From the NCBI GenBank assembly GCA_016861045.1, contig BOKP01000003.1, positions 424,116 through 488,115 of the forward strand: DNA of 64,000 nt, given 5' to 3'. Position 1 is the stretch's first letter, and each line of letters starts with the position of its first letter. This document shows positions 15,980-25,174 of the stretch, in pieces. The stretch comes from Actinomycetes bacterium (lineage in GTDB: Bacteria > Actinomycetota > Thermoleophilia > Solirubrobacterales > 70-9). The position numbers and the translations under genes are program-made. The notes beneath the pieces were generated by a model. It worked only from the letters and a program-made list of their open reading frames with translations. It was not told the DNA's origin and did not search any database.

Positions 15980-16944
15980 CCTCGCTCCTCCCGTCCGTTC
16001 GATTCCAGTTTCGCCAGCAGCGCGGCTCCGAGCACGCCTGCGGTCGGGCCGTGCCGCGAGCGCCGGATCTCGGTCCTCATCCCGACCCCGGGCAGCACGT
16101 AGGCGGCGGCGACCCGACGCGCCGGCCCGAGCAGCAGCTCGCCGGCGGTGGAGACGCCGCCGCCGACCGCGACGACGTCCGGATCGAAGGCGTTGATCAC
16201 GTTCGCGATGCCGATCCCGAGGCGCTCGCCGAGGACGCGGAGTAGGTCGATCGCGACCGCGTCGCCCTCCGCGGCCGCCGTGACCGCATCGTGCCCGTCG
16301 ACGTCGTGGCCGTCGGCACGCATCCGCCCGAGCGTGGAGTCGGGATGGCGCTCGGCCGCCTCGGCGGCAAGCCCGTCGAGCGCCCGGCCCGAGGCGTGGG
16401 ACTCGAGTGAGGCCGCCTGCGGGAAGCCGCCCGCGGCGGGCGCGCCTCCATCGAGATCGGCGGCGACGATCATGTGCCCGAGCTCGGCCGCCGCTCCCGA
16501 AGTCCCGCGGTAGGGGCGGCCGCCGGCGACGATGCCGCCGCCGACCCCGGTCCCGACCGTGAGCATCACCAGGTTCTCGACCTCGACCTCCCCGTCGGCG
16601 CAGGCCTCGGCGAGGGCGGCGAGGTTGGCGTCGTTGTCGATGTGGACCGGCAGGCCGAGCCGCTCCGCGAGCAGGTCGCGCAGCGGCAGGTCGGCGAGCG
16701 GGACGTTGACCGACGCGCGGATCCGCCCCGCGTCGAAGTCGATCACCGACGGAACCCCGACCCCGACCGCGCGGATGCTCGGGTCGCGGACCGACTCGAC
16801 GACGGCGCGGATCTCATCAAGCAGCGCGTCGGCGTCGCCGGCGGCCGTCGGCCGCACGTCCTGGCTGGTGAGCTCGCCCCCGGAGAGCACGGCGACCGCC
16901 ACCTTCGTCCCGCCGACGTCGACGCCGACGAAGCCGTCGGCCAT
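15976..16944 (-). CDS. ROK-family sugar kinase lacking the ROK zinc motif
   Basis: The N-terminus VGVDVGGTKVAVAVL is the ATP-binding phosphate-1 motif, VGVGVPSVID and HIDNDANLAAL hold the catalytic aspartate, and TVGTGVGGGIVAGG the adenosine motif, so a glucokinase-like ROK kinase is clear. Where ROK kinases have the zinc ligand motif CxCGxxGCxE, this protein reads GGAPAAGGFPQAASLES with no cysteine. The ATG at 16944 is preferred to a TTG at 17010, giving 322 residues. It leads into tkt by a 4-base overlap and is divergent from the cyclase-family gene. Glucose is the likely substrate by context; an altered specificity or a non-kinase role is possible. Confidence 0.85.
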   Translation of the reverse strand: MADGFVGVDVGGTKVAVAVLSGGELTSQDVRPTAAGDADALLDEIRAVVESVRDPSIRAVGVGVPSVIDFDAGRIRASVNVPLADLPLRDLLAERLGLPVHIDNDANLAALAEACADGEVEVENLVMLTVGTGVGGGIVAGGRPYRGTSGAAAELGHMIVAADLDGGAPAAGGFPQAASLESHASGRALDGLAAEAAERHPDSTLGRMRADGHDVDGHDAVTAAAEGDAVAIDLLRVLGERLGIGIANVINAFDPDVVAVGGGVSTAGELLLGPARRVAAAYVLPGVGMRTEIRRSRHGPTAGVLGAALLAKLESNGREERG

Positions 16945-17023
16945 CAGGAGCGGGATGCCGGGGCGGGGAGCAAGGCGACCGTGACGATAACGGCGCGACG
17001 GGATATCCAACGGGATCCCCGGA

Positions 17024-17029
17024 TAGTCT
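17024..17029 (+). promoter_or_regulatory. -10 hexamer TAGTCT before the cyclase-family gene
   Basis: TAGTCT lies seven bases before the ATG at 17037, with no Shine-Dalgarno sequence. The same hexamer precedes the hydrogenase operon at 42356. Confidence 0.55.
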
Positions 17030-17036
17030 CGTCGCC

Positions 17037-17666
17037 ATGGCGCTGCGCGAGGTCTCGGTCCCGGTCCGTCCCGGCATGATCATCTACCGCGGCAACCCCG
17101 GCGTCGAGATCGAGCGGGCGCTGTCGATCGACGGCGGCGACGGTGCCAACGTCAGCAGGCTGGCGATGGGCGTCCACACCGGCACCCACATCGACGGATC
17201 GCTGCACTTCTACGACGACGGCGAGGGCGTCGACGCGCTGCCCTTGGATGCGATGCTGGGGCGCTGCGAGGTCGTCGAGATCGCCGACCCCGGCGACGCG
17301 ATCGGGCCGGCGGCGCTGGAGGCGGCGGCGATCCCGGCAGGCGCCGAGCGGGTGCTGCTGAAGACGCCGAACTCGCGGCTCTGGGAGCTCGGGGAGTTCA
17401 CCCACGACTTCGTCCGCCTCGATGGCGCCGGCGCCGCCTGGGTCCGCGAGCGGGGGATCAGGCTGATTGGGATCGACTACCTCTCGATCGGCGACCACGA
17501 CGCCCACCTCGACCTGCTCGGCAACGGGATCGTCGCGCTCGAGGGGCTCGACCTGCGCGGGATCGACCCGGGCCGCTACGAGCTCGTCTGCCTGCCGATT
17601 CGCCTCGTCGGCACCGACGGCGCGCCCGCCCGGGTGCTGCTTCGCGACCTCGAGGAGGGCGGGTGA
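17037..17666 (+). CDS. Cyclase/kynurenine formamidase-like metal hydrolase
   Basis: The 209-residue protein belongs to the KynB-like cyclase family of zinc or manganese amidohydrolases. The signature HTGTHIDGSLHF gives His47, His51, Asp53 and His57 as metal ligands. KynB itself hydrolyses N-formylkynurenine, but no tryptophan degradation gene is nearby. It is instead coupled (GTGA overlap) to a ROK kinase in the carbohydrate block, so a sugar-derived lactone, cyclic amide or ester may be its substrate. The D-x-P position of the classical motif is D-G-S here. The function beyond the family is open. Confidence 0.83.
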   Translation: MALREVSVPVRPGMIIYRGNPGVEIERALSIDGGDGANVSRLAMGVHTGTHIDGSLHFYDDGEGVDALPLDAMLGRCEVVEIADPGDAIGPAALEAAAIPAGAERVLLKTPNSRLWELGEFTHDFVRLDGAGAAWVRERGIRLIGIDYLSIGDHDAHLDLLGNGIVALEGLDLRGIDPGRYELVCLPIRLVGTDGAPARVLLRDLEEGG

Positions 17667-18643
17667 GGGGCGCTGACGGTGCCGCGCCGATGCGCGGCGG
17701 GATCGACCTCGGCGGCACGAAGATCCAGGCGATCGTCGTCAGCGGCGACAGCGGCGTCGCCGGCGAGGCCCGCCACCCGACCCCTCGCGACGACGGCCCC
17801 GGCGGCGTCGCCGCGGCGATGGCGGCGGCTCTGCGCGAGGCCGCCGCACAGGCCGGCGTCGAGCCGGGTGAGCTGGTCGGGGTGGGCGTTGGCTCGCCCG
17901 GCGACGTCGATTCCGTGGCCGGCACCGTCGCGAACGCCGGCAACCTGCCCGACTGGCAGGGAAGCTTCCCGCTCGCCGCCACCCTGAGCCGCGATCTCGG
18001 CACCCGGGTCGCCGTCGGCAACGACGTCAGCGTCGCCACCAACGCCGAGTACGCGCTCGGCGCCGGCCGCGGCCACGACTCCGTGCTCGGGGTCTTCTGG
18101 GGGACGGGGGTCGGCGGCGGGCTGATCCTCGGCGGTGAGCCCTGGCACGGCCGTGGCGCCGCCGGGGAGATCGGCCACATGGTCGTCAAGCGCGACGGCG
18201 CCAAGTGCCCGTGCGGCAACCACGGCTGCGTCGAGGCCTACGCCGGCCGCTCGGCGATGGAGGCCGAGGCACGGCGCCGGCTCGAGGACGGCCACCACAC
18301 CGACCTCTTCAAGCTGATGGTCAGGCACGGCAAGCCGCGGCTGACGAGCGGGATCTGGGAGCGCGCCCTCGACCACGGAGACAAGATGACCGCCGACCTG
18401 CTCGACCGCGCCGTCAAGGCGCTCGGCGCCGGCATCGCCTCCGCGGTCAACCTGATCGACCCCGAGGTGGTGATCCTCGGCGGCGGCCTCGGCGTCCGCT
18501 TCGGCGAGCGCCTCGGCCCCGCGATCCGCGAGCGAATGGAGCGCAACCTCTTCAACCACGACGCTCCTCCCGCGTTCCGGATCGCCTCGCTCGGCGACCT
18601 CGGCGGCGCTCTCGGCGCGGCGCTGCTGGTGACCGAGCGCTAG
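17663..18643 (+). CDS. ROK-family glucokinase with zinc motif
   Basis: The product (326 residues from the GTG overlapping the previous stop; ATG at 17690 would give 317) has [41 protein letters not shown], the full ROK zinc signature [10 protein letters not shown], and [12 protein letters not shown] near the end. These identify a ROK kinase phosphorylating glucose or a related hexose with ATP (or polyphosphate in some actinobacteria). It ends tail to tail with pgi, whose product takes glucose-6-phosphate onward; the two stops share a CTAG. It is the second ROK kinase within 2 kb. Confidence 0.88.
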   Translation: MRGADGAAPMRGGIDLGGTKIQAIVVSGDSGVAGEARHPTPRDDGPGGVAAAMAAALREAAAQAGVEPGELVGVGVGSPGDVDSVAGTVANAGNLPDWQGSFPLAATLSRDLGTRVAVGNDVSVATNAEYALGAGRGHDSVLGVFWGTGVGGGLILGGEPWHGRGAAGEIGHMVVKRDGAKCPCGNHGCVEAYAGRSAMEAEARRRLEDGHHTDLFKLMVRHGKPRLTSGIWERALDHGDKMTADLLDRAVKALGAGIASAVNLIDPEVVILGGGLGVRFGERLGPAIRERMERNLFNHDAPPAFRIASLGDLGGALGAALLVTER

Positions 18644-20283
18644 CCGCGACGGCGGCGGTAGGCGCGGATCAGCGCGTTCGTCGAGCTGTCGTGGCCGAGC
18701 TCGGGATCGGTCGTCGCCTGGAGCTCGGGGACGATCCGCTTCGCCAGCGTCTTGCCGAGCTCGACGCCCCACTGGTCGAAGGAGTCGATTCCCCAGATCG
18801 TTCCCTGCGTGAAGACGCTGTGCTCGTAGAGGGCGACGAGCTTGCCGAGCGTCTCGGGGTCGAGGCGCTCCGCCATCAGGACGTTCGTCGGGCGGTTGCC
18901 CTCGAAGGTCTTGTGCGGGACCAGGCGGTCGGGAACGCCCTCGGCGCGGACCTCGTCGGCTGTCTTGCCGAACGCCAGCGCCTCGGCCTGGGCGAAGACG
19001 TTGGCGACGAGCAGGTCGTGGTGGTCGCCGAGCGGGTTGAGGCCGCGTGCGAAGAAGATCAGGTCGCAGGGGATCAGGTGCGTCCCCTGGTGGATCAGCT
19101 GGTAGAAGGAGTGCTGGCCGTTGGTCCCCGGCTCGCCCCAGAAGATCGGGCCGGTCGCGTAGTCGACCGCGGCCCCGTCGAGGCGGACGTGCTTGCCGTT
19201 CGACTCCATCGTGAGCTGCTGCAGGTAGGCCGGGAAGCGCTCGAGGTACTGCTCGTAGGGGAGGACCGCGACCGTCTCGGCGCCGAACAGCTCCGCGTAC
19301 CAGACGTTGAGCAACCCCATCAGCGCCGGCAGGTTGCGCTCGTAGGGCTCGGTCCGGAAGTGCTCGTCGATCGCGTGGAACCCGGCGAGCATCTCGGCGA
19401 AGCGCTCCGGGCCGATCGCGATCATCGTCGACAGGCCGATCGCCGAGTCCATCGAGTAGCGGCCGCCGACCCAATCCCAGAAGCCGAACATGTTGTCGGT
19501 GTCGATGCCGAACCCGGCGACCTCCTCGGCGTTGGTCGAGACGGCGACGAAATGCCTGGCGACAGCGGCTTCTTCGCCGAGCGTGGCCAGCGACCACTCG
19601 CGCGCCGTCCGCGCGTTGGTCATCGTCTCGAGCGTCGTGAAGGTCTTCGACGCGATCACGAACAGGGTCTCGGCCGGGTCGAGGTCACGGGTCTTCTCGA
19701 CGAAGTCGGTGGCATCGACGTTGGAGACGAAACGGACCGTCAGGTCGCGGTCGGAGTAGTGGCGAAGCGCCCGGTAGGCCATGACCGGCCCGAGGTCGGA
19801 GCCGCCGATCCCGATGTTGATGATGTTGCGGATCCGCTTGCCGGTGTGGCCGGTCCACTCCCCGTCGCGGACGCTGCGGCTGAACGCCGCCATCCGGTCG
19901 AGGACCTCGTGGACGTCGGCGACGACGTCGCGCCCGTCGACGATCAGCGAGCGGCCGCGCGGCATCCGCAAGGCGACGTGGAGGACCGAGCGGTCCTCGG
20001 TGACGTTGATCCGCTCGCCCGAGAACATCGCCTCGGTCCGCTCGCGCAACCCGGCCTCGCCGGCCAGCGTCACGAGCAGTCCGAGCGTCTCGTCGTCGAC
20101 CCGGTTCTTCGAGTAGTCGAGCCGCAGGCCGGCCGCCTCGGCGACCAGCCGCTCGCCCCGGCCGGGGTCATCGGCGAAGATCTCACGCAGGTGGCGCGGC
20201 GCGACCGACGCGTGGTTCTCCTGCAGCGGTCCCCAGGAGGGCAGCGACCTCATCCCGGCGGCGCCGCCCGGAGCGCTGCTCAT
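18640..20283 (-). CDS. pgi: Glucose-6-phosphate isomerase
   Basis: Pgi interconverts glucose-6-phosphate and fructose-6-phosphate. The 547-residue product contains [34 protein letters not shown], the active-site [13 protein letters not shown] region, [19 protein letters not shown], and the C-terminal [18 protein letters not shown] with the catalytic lysine. It is a full-length enzyme of the large Pgi type. It is the last gene of the gnd-zwf-tal-pgi operon and starts one base after the tal stop codon, which points to translational coupling. Confidence 0.96.
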   Translation of the reverse strand: MSSAPGGAAGMRSLPSWGPLQENHASVAPRHLREIFADDPGRGERLVAEAAGLRLDYSKNRVDDETLGLLVTLAGEAGLRERTEAMFSGERINVTEDRSVLHVALRMPRGRSLIVDGRDVVADVHEVLDRMAAFSRSVRDGEWTGHTGKRIRNIINIGIGGSDLGPVMAYRALRHYSDRDLTVRFVSNVDATDFVEKTRDLDPAETLFVIASKTFTTLETMTNARTAREWSLATLGEEAAVARHFVAVSTNAEEVAGFGIDTDNMFGFWDWVGGRYSMDSAIGLSTMIAIGPERFAEMLAGFHAIDEHFRTEPYERNLPALMGLLNVWYAELFGAETVAVLPYEQYLERFPAYLQQLTMESNGKHVRLDGAAVDYATGPIFWGEPGTNGQHSFYQLIHQGTHLIPCDLIFFARGLNPLGDHHDLLVANVFAQAEALAFGKTADEVRAEGVPDRLVPHKTFEGNRPTNVLMAERLDPETLGKLVALYEHSVFTQGTIWGIDSFDQWGVELGKTLAKRIVPELQATTDPELGHDSSTNALIRAYRRRRG

Positions 20284-20284
20284 C

Positions 20285-21373
20285 TCAGCCGGCCGCCCCG
20301 ACGGCGCTCTCCTTGCCGCCGATCCGCTCGAGCAGGTCCGCCCACGACTTCTCGAACTTCTCCGCCCCCTCGACCTGGAGCCGCTCGGCGAGCGCGTCGA
20401 GGTCGATCCCGGCGGCGGTGAACTCGGCCAGGAGCTCCTCGTTGTCGCCGCCGTCCGCCGGCAGCAGCTCGCCGATCGAGTCCCGCTCGGCGAGCGCCAG
20501 CAGCGTCTCCTCGGGCATCGTGTTGACGGTGTTGGGGGCCGCGAGCTCGTCGACGTACTTCGTCTTCGGCAGCACCGGGTCCTTGGTCCCGGTCGAGGCG
20601 AACAGCAGCCGCTGCGGCCGCGCCCCCTCGTTCTCGAGCCGCTGCCAGCGATCGGAGCCGAGCAGCTCGCGATAGGCGACGTAGGCGCGGATCGCCGCCG
20701 CGCTCCCGAGCCGGTTCTCGAGCTCGTCCGGGACCTCGCCCGACACGGCGACGTCCCAGCGGCTGACGAAGACCGACGCGACCGACTCGATCGCCGGGTC
20801 CTCCCCGCGCTCGACCCGCCGCTCGACGGCCTTCATGTAGGCGTCGGCCTGTGCCCGGTACTGCGCGGCGTCGAACAGCAGCGTGACGTTGATCGGGATC
20901 CCGGCCGCGACCGACTCGGTGATCGAGTCCAGCCCCTGCGGCGTCCCCGGGATCTTGATGTAGAGGTTGGGCCGGTCGGCGCGGGCATGGAGCTCGCGCG
21001 CCTGCCGGGTCGTCGCCGCGGTCTCGTAGGCGAGCAGCGGCGAGACCTCGAGCGAGACGAAGCCGTCGACCCCGTCGGTCCGGTCGTGGACCGGCCGGAA
21101 CAGGTCGGCCGCGCCCCGCAGGTCGGTGATCGCGAGCTCGAAGAACAGCTCCTCCCCCGACTTGCCCGCGGCCAGCAGCTCGGCGATCTGCTCGTCGTAG
21201 TCGTCGCCGCCGTGCAGCGCCTTGTCGAAGATCGTCGGATTCGATGTCAGGCCGGTCAGGGACAGCTCGTCGATGTAGCGCTTCAGCGTCCCGTCGGTGA
21301 CGATCTCGCGCGTGATCGAGTCGAGCCAGAGGCTCTGGCCGGCGTCGTGCAGTTGCTTCGGTGCGGCGCTCAT
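20285..21373 (-). CDS. tal: Transaldolase
   Basis: Transaldolase moves a dihydroxyacetone unit between sedoheptulose-7-phosphate and glyceraldehyde-3-phosphate. The motif [13 protein letters not shown] (about residues 41-53), [13 protein letters not shown], and NLYIKIPGT with the Schiff-base Lys140 are clear. At 362 residues it is the longer transaldolase form usual in actinobacteria and cyanobacteria. The ATG at 21373 overlaps the zwf stop (ATGA); an in-frame start 60 bases upstream adds an unlikely Arg/Gly-rich tail. Confidence 0.95.
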   Translation of the reverse strand: MSAAPKQLHDAGQSLWLDSITREIVTDGTLKRYIDELSLTGLTSNPTIFDKALHGGDDYDEQIAELLAAGKSGEELFFELAITDLRGAADLFRPVHDRTDGVDGFVSLEVSPLLAYETAATTRQARELHARADRPNLYIKIPGTPQGLDSITESVAAGIPINVTLLFDAAQYRAQADAYMKAVERRVERGEDPAIESVASVFVSRWDVAVSGEVPDELENRLGSAAAIRAYVAYRELLGSDRWQRLENEGARPQRLLFASTGTKDPVLPKTKYVDELAAPNTVNTMPEETLLALAERDSIGELLPADGGDNEELLAEFTAAGIDLDALAERLQVEGAEKFEKSWADLLERIGGKESAVGAAG

Positions 21374-22872
21374 TCCGCCTCCTCCTCGCTCTCGGCTTTC
21401 ATCTCCTCGGATTCCCGCTCGGGGAGCCGCCATTCATCCGGCGCGATCAGCTCACGCGCCGCCTCCGGCCCCCAGCTTCCCCGCGGGTAGGGGTGCAGCG
21501 GCCCGGGATGGGCGAGGACGTCGGCGCTGATCGCCCAGAGCCGCTCGATTCCCTCGGCGTTGGTGAACAGGGTGCCGTCGCCGAGCATCGCGTCGTGGAT
21601 CAGGCGCTCGTAGGCCTCGAGCTGGCGGTCGGTCTGAAACGACTGGTCGTAGCGGAAGACCATCCGGGCCGGGCCGAGCGCCATCGTCGCGCCCGGGACC
21701 TTCGCCTGGAAGTCGGCGGTGATCGAGCCCGGCTCGGTCAGCTCGAAGACGAGCTGGTTGGCGCCCTGGTGCTGGACCTCGTTCGGGAACATCCGCATCG
21801 CGGGCTCGCGGAAGTCGAGGGCGACCAGATGCCGGGACTCGGCCATGCACTTTCCGGTCCGCAGATAGAACGGAACGCCCGACCAGCGCCAGTTGTCGAT
21901 CTCGACCTCGACCGCTACGAAGGTCTCGGTGTCGGACTCCGGCGCCACTCCGTCCTCTTCGAGGTAGCCCTGGTACTGGCCGCGGACGACCTTGTCGGGC
22001 TCGATCATCCGCATCGCCTGCATGACCTTGTTCTTCTCCTCGTGCAGCGCCTTCGACGACAGCGCCACCGGCGGCTCCATGGCGATGTAGCTGAGCAGCT
22101 GCAGCAGGTGGGTGACGACCATGTCGCGGTAGGCGCCGGTCCCCTCGTAGAAGCCGGCGCGCTCGCCGATCGAGAGCGTCTCCGGCACGTCGATCTGCAC
22201 GAACTCGACGTTGGTCCGGTTCCAGAGCGGCTCGTAGAGGCCGTTGGCGAAACGCAGGGCGAGGATGTTCTGGACCGCCTCCTTGCCGAGGAAGTGGTCG
22301 ATCCGGAAGATCTGCGAGTCGTCGAACGCCCGCTCGAGGAGCTGGTTGAGCTCGACCGCGGAGTCGTAGTCGTGGCCGAACGGCTTCTCGAGGATCACCC
22401 GCGCGTCGTCCCCGTTCAGGCCGACCGCAACCAGCGTCCCGATGATCGCCTCGAACGCGACCGGCGGGACCGCCAGGTAGTGCAGCAGGCGGCTTTGGCC
22501 GAGATCCTCGCGCGCTTTGCCTACGGCCGCTCCGAGCGCCGCGGCGCCGGCGCCCGTCGGCACGTACGAGAGGCGTGCGGCGAACCGCTCCCAGGCCTCG
22601 TCGCCGACCTCGATCCGGCTGAACCTCGCGACCACCTCGCGGGCGTGCGCGACGAAGCCCGCGTCATCGAGCTCGTCGGTCGCGGTGCCGACGATCCGGT
22701 AGGAGTCGGGGAGTAGCTCCGCGCACTCGAGGTGGAAGAACCCCGGCAGGAGCTTGCGGGCGGCGAGATCGCCCGACGCGCCGAAGAGGACGACCACGTG
22801 CGGCCCCGGGATCTCCGCGCCGGCGGCGTCGGCGGCGGCGGCCGGCAGGTAGGCCGCGGTCGAGGCGCTCAA
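21370..22872 (-). CDS. zwf: Glucose-6-phosphate dehydrogenase
   Basis: Zwf oxidises glucose-6-phosphate to 6-phosphogluconolactone with NADP or NAD. The coenzyme-binding VVLFGASGDLAARKLLPG, the substrate loop RIDHFLGKEAVQNILALRF, and the C-terminal GDGTLFTNAEGIERLWAI are present, and the length (500 residues) is normal. It lies between gnd and tal with 4-base overlaps on both sides. No opcA gene and no 6-phosphogluconolactonase gene are visible in the operon; the lactonase must lie elsewhere or hydrolysis is spontaneous. Confidence 0.96.
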   Translation of the reverse strand: MSASTAAYLPAAAADAAGAEIPGPHVVVLFGASGDLAARKLLPGFFHLECAELLPDSYRIVGTATDELDDAGFVAHAREVVARFSRIEVGDEAWERFAARLSYVPTGAGAAALGAAVGKAREDLGQSRLLHYLAVPPVAFEAIIGTLVAVGLNGDDARVILEKPFGHDYDSAVELNQLLERAFDDSQIFRIDHFLGKEAVQNILALRFANGLYEPLWNRTNVEFVQIDVPETLSIGERAGFYEGTGAYRDMVVTHLLQLLSYIAMEPPVALSSKALHEEKNKVMQAMRMIEPDKVVRGQYQGYLEEDGVAPESDTETFVAVEVEIDNWRWSGVPFYLRTGKCMAESRHLVALDFREPAMRMFPNEVQHQGANQLVFELTEPGSITADFQAKVPGATMALGPARMVFRYDQSFQTDRQLEAYERLIHDAMLGDGTLFTNAEGIERLWAISADVLAHPGPLHPYPRGSWGPEAARELIAPDEWRLPERESEEMKAESEEEAE

Positions 22873-23894
22873 GCGCCGCCTCCCGCCCGCTTCTCGTCAT
22901 GGCCGCCGAACTGCTTGCGCATCGCCGACAGGATCTTGTTTGCGAACTCGTCCTCGTCGCGCGAGGCGAACCGCTCGTACAGGGCGGTGCTCAGGACCGG
23001 CGCGGGCACGCCCTCGTCGATCGCCGCGTGCAGCGTCCAGCGTCCCTCGCCGGAGTCGGACACTCGGCCGCCGAACTCGTCCAGGGTCGGCGAGTCGTGC
23101 AGCGCGGAAGCGGTGAGATCGAGCAGCCATGAGGCGATGACCGAGCCGCGGCGCCAGACCTCGGCGACCTCGCTCACGTCGATGTCGTAGGGGTAGTACT
23201 GCGGGTCGCGAAGCGGCGCCGTCTCGGCATCGACCTCATGCCGGCGGGTGCCGACGTCGGCGTTCGCGATCACGTTGAGGCCCTCCGCGTAGGCGGCCAT
23301 CACCCCGTACTCGATCCCGTTGTGGACCATCTTCACGAAGTGCCCGGCCCCGGTCGGGCCGCAGTGCAGGTACCCCTGCTCGGCGGGCGAGGGATCGCCG
23401 TCACGACCCGGGGTTCGCGGCGCCGCCGCGACGCCGGGGGCGATCGTGGCGAAGATCGGATCGAGCCTCGCGACCGCCGCGTCGGGGCCGCCGATCATCA
23501 GGCAGAAGCCGCGATCGAGCCCGAAGACGCCGCCGCTCGTGCCGACGTCGAGGTAGTCGATCCCCCTCGGCTCGAGCGCCTTCGCGCGGTCGATGTCGTC
23601 ACGGTAGTAGCTGTTGCCCCCGTCGATGATCGCGTCGCCGGGCTCGATCAGCCCGGCGAGCTCCTCGAGGGTGTCCTGGACGTAGCCGGCCGGGACCATG
23701 ATCCAGGCGGCGCGCGGCGGCTCCAGCTTCGACACCAGCTCCGCCAGCGAGCCGGCCGCGATCGCCCCTTCCCCGGCGAGCGTCGCGACGGCATCGGCAT
23801 CGACATCGAAGACGACGCACTCGTGGCCGGCGCGCATCAGGCGACGGACGAGGTTCGCCCCCATCCGTCCCAGTCCGATCATCCCGAGCTGCAA
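22869..23894 (-). CDS. gnd: 6-phosphogluconate dehydrogenase, decarboxylating (short form)
   Basis: The 341-residue product is the short Gnd type. It has MQLGMIGLGRMGANLVRRL for the dinucleotide, DVGTSGGVFG, GPTGAGHFVKMVHNGIEYGVM with the catalytic lysine and asparagine, and a truncated C-terminal helical domain compared with the 470-residue enzyme of E. coli. It oxidatively decarboxylates 6-phosphogluconate to ribulose-5-phosphate. The start is TTG, supported by a strong GGAGGAGG ribosome site about five bases upstream. It heads the operon and is divergent from the glycosyltransferase. Confidence 0.94.
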   Translation of the reverse strand: MQLGMIGLGRMGANLVRRLMRAGHECVVFDVDADAVATLAGEGAIAAGSLAELVSKLEPPRAAWIMVPAGYVQDTLEELAGLIEPGDAIIDGGNSYYRDDIDRAKALEPRGIDYLDVGTSGGVFGLDRGFCLMIGGPDAAVARLDPIFATIAPGVAAAPRTPGRDGDPSPAEQGYLHCGPTGAGHFVKMVHNGIEYGVMAAYAEGLNVIANADVGTRRHEVDAETAPLRDPQYYPYDIDVSEVAEVWRRGSVIASWLLDLTASALHDSPTLDEFGGRVSDSGEGRWTLHAAIDEGVPAPVLSTALYERFASRDEDEFANKILSAMRKQFGGHDEKRAGGGA

Positions 23895-23981
23895 CTCAAC
23901 CTCCTCCTCGACTGGCCTCGCCGCCGCACCATCTCACAGCGGCGCGACGGCGCCACCGCCCGATCGATGCCGCGCCGCCGC

Positions 23982-23987
23982 AGCCTA
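23982..23987 (-). promoter_or_regulatory. Possible -10 TAGGCT of the gnd-zwf-tal-pgi operon
   Basis: Minus-strand TAGGCT would start a transcript about 80 bases before the gnd TTG, leaving a leader that contains the strong ribosome site. The match to the local consensus is the only evidence. Confidence 0.35.
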
Positions 23988-24025
23988 CTCCGATGGTGAA
24001 GAATGGCCGCGGAGGTCGACGTTCG

Positions 24026-25174
24026 ATGCGGATCCTGTACGGAGTCAACGGCGAGGGCATGGGCCACGCGACCCGCTCGCAGGTCGTCGTCGAGTCGCTG
24101 CTCGAGGCCAACGAGGTCCGCGTCGTCGCCTCCGGCGCCGCCCACAAGTACCTGAGCGGCGTCCTGCCCGACGTCGAGGAGATCATGGGCGCGAAGTTCG
24201 TGATGGAGGACGGCGCGATCCGCCGCTGGGCGACGGTGCGGCAGAACGCGGTCGACGTCGTCGGCGGGGCGCCGAAGTCGGTCCGGCACTGGATCGAGAT
24301 GATGCACGACTGGCAGCCGGACGTCGTCGTGACCGATTTCGAGCCGCTCGCCGCGACCTATGCGCGCATCAGCCGGACGCCGCTCATCGCCGTCGACAAC
24401 ATCAGCATGCTCGACCGCTGCAGGCACGACGAGGAGATCGTCACCGGCCATCGCGAGGACTACGCGATCGCGCGCACCGTGGCCCGCTCGATGGTGCCGC
24501 ACGCGGTCCGCTACATCGTCACGACCTTCTTCCGGCCGCCGCTCGCAAGGGAGCAGACGACGCTCGTGCCGCCGATCCTGCGACGGGCGATCGTCGAGGC
24601 CGAGCCCGAGGAAGGCGACCACCTCGTCGTCTACTCGAGCGGCGAGGAGAGCGCTCTCGCGGCGCTTCGGGCGAGCGGCGTCCCCTGTCGCGTCTACGGG
24701 ATGAGAGGCGGGCCGCGGGAGGACACCGTCGACGGCAACCTCGAGCTCAAGCCCCGCTCCGAAGAGGGGTTCGTCGAAGACCTCCGCACGGCCCGGGGCG
24801 TCGTCGCCGGCGGCGGCTTCTCGCTGATGAGCGAAGCCGTCTACCTCGGCAAGCCGATGCTGGCGATGCCGCTGCTCGGACAGTTCGAGCAGACGATGAA
24901 CTCGCGCTACCTCGAGCGTGAGGGCTACGGGATGGCCGCGACCGAGCTGACGCCGGAGATCGTCGCCCGCTTCATCGAAGGCACCGGCGCCTACCGGGAA
25001 CGGCTCGCGACCTACGAGCAGCGCGGCAACGAGATCGCCCTGCGGGCGGTCGCGGACCGGGTCGCGGCCGCCGCGCGGGCTCCTGCGGCGGAGCTGCGTC
25101 GGGCCCGGCGGCTGGCGCGGACGCCGCCCATCGGACGCCACGACGAGCGGATCGGCGAAGATTCCGGGAGATGA
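24026..25174 (+). CDS. MJ1255-family glycosyltransferase
   Basis: The protein starts MRILYGVNGEGMGHATRS, the glycine-rich donor-site opening of the MJ1255/VC2487 family of GT-B glycosyltransferases. GGGFSLMSEAVYLGKPML (about residues 267-284) is the UDP-sugar-binding segment of the C-terminal half. The ATG at 24026 is chosen because it starts at the fold; an in-frame ATG at 23993 adds MVKNGRGGRRS. It overlaps the deacetylase gene by four bases, so the two probably act in one glycan or glycolipid pathway. The acceptor is unknown. It has no membrane segment. Confidence 0.8.
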   Translation: MRILYGVNGEGMGHATRSQVVVESLLEANEVRVVASGAAHKYLSGVLPDVEEIMGAKFVMEDGAIRRWATVRQNAVDVVGGAPKSVRHWIEMMHDWQPDVVVTDFEPLAATYARISRTPLIAVDNISMLDRCRHDEEIVTGHREDYAIARTVARSMVPHAVRYIVTTFFRPPLAREQTTLVPPILRRAIVEAEPEEGDHLVVYSSGEESALAALRASGVPCRVYGMRGGPREDTVDGNLELKPRSEEGFVEDLRTARGVVAGGGFSLMSEAVYLGKPMLAMPLLGQFEQTMNSRYLEREGYGMAATELTPEIVARFIEGTGAYRERLATYEQRGNEIALRAVADRVAAAARAPAAELRRARRLARTPPIGRHDERIGEDSGR

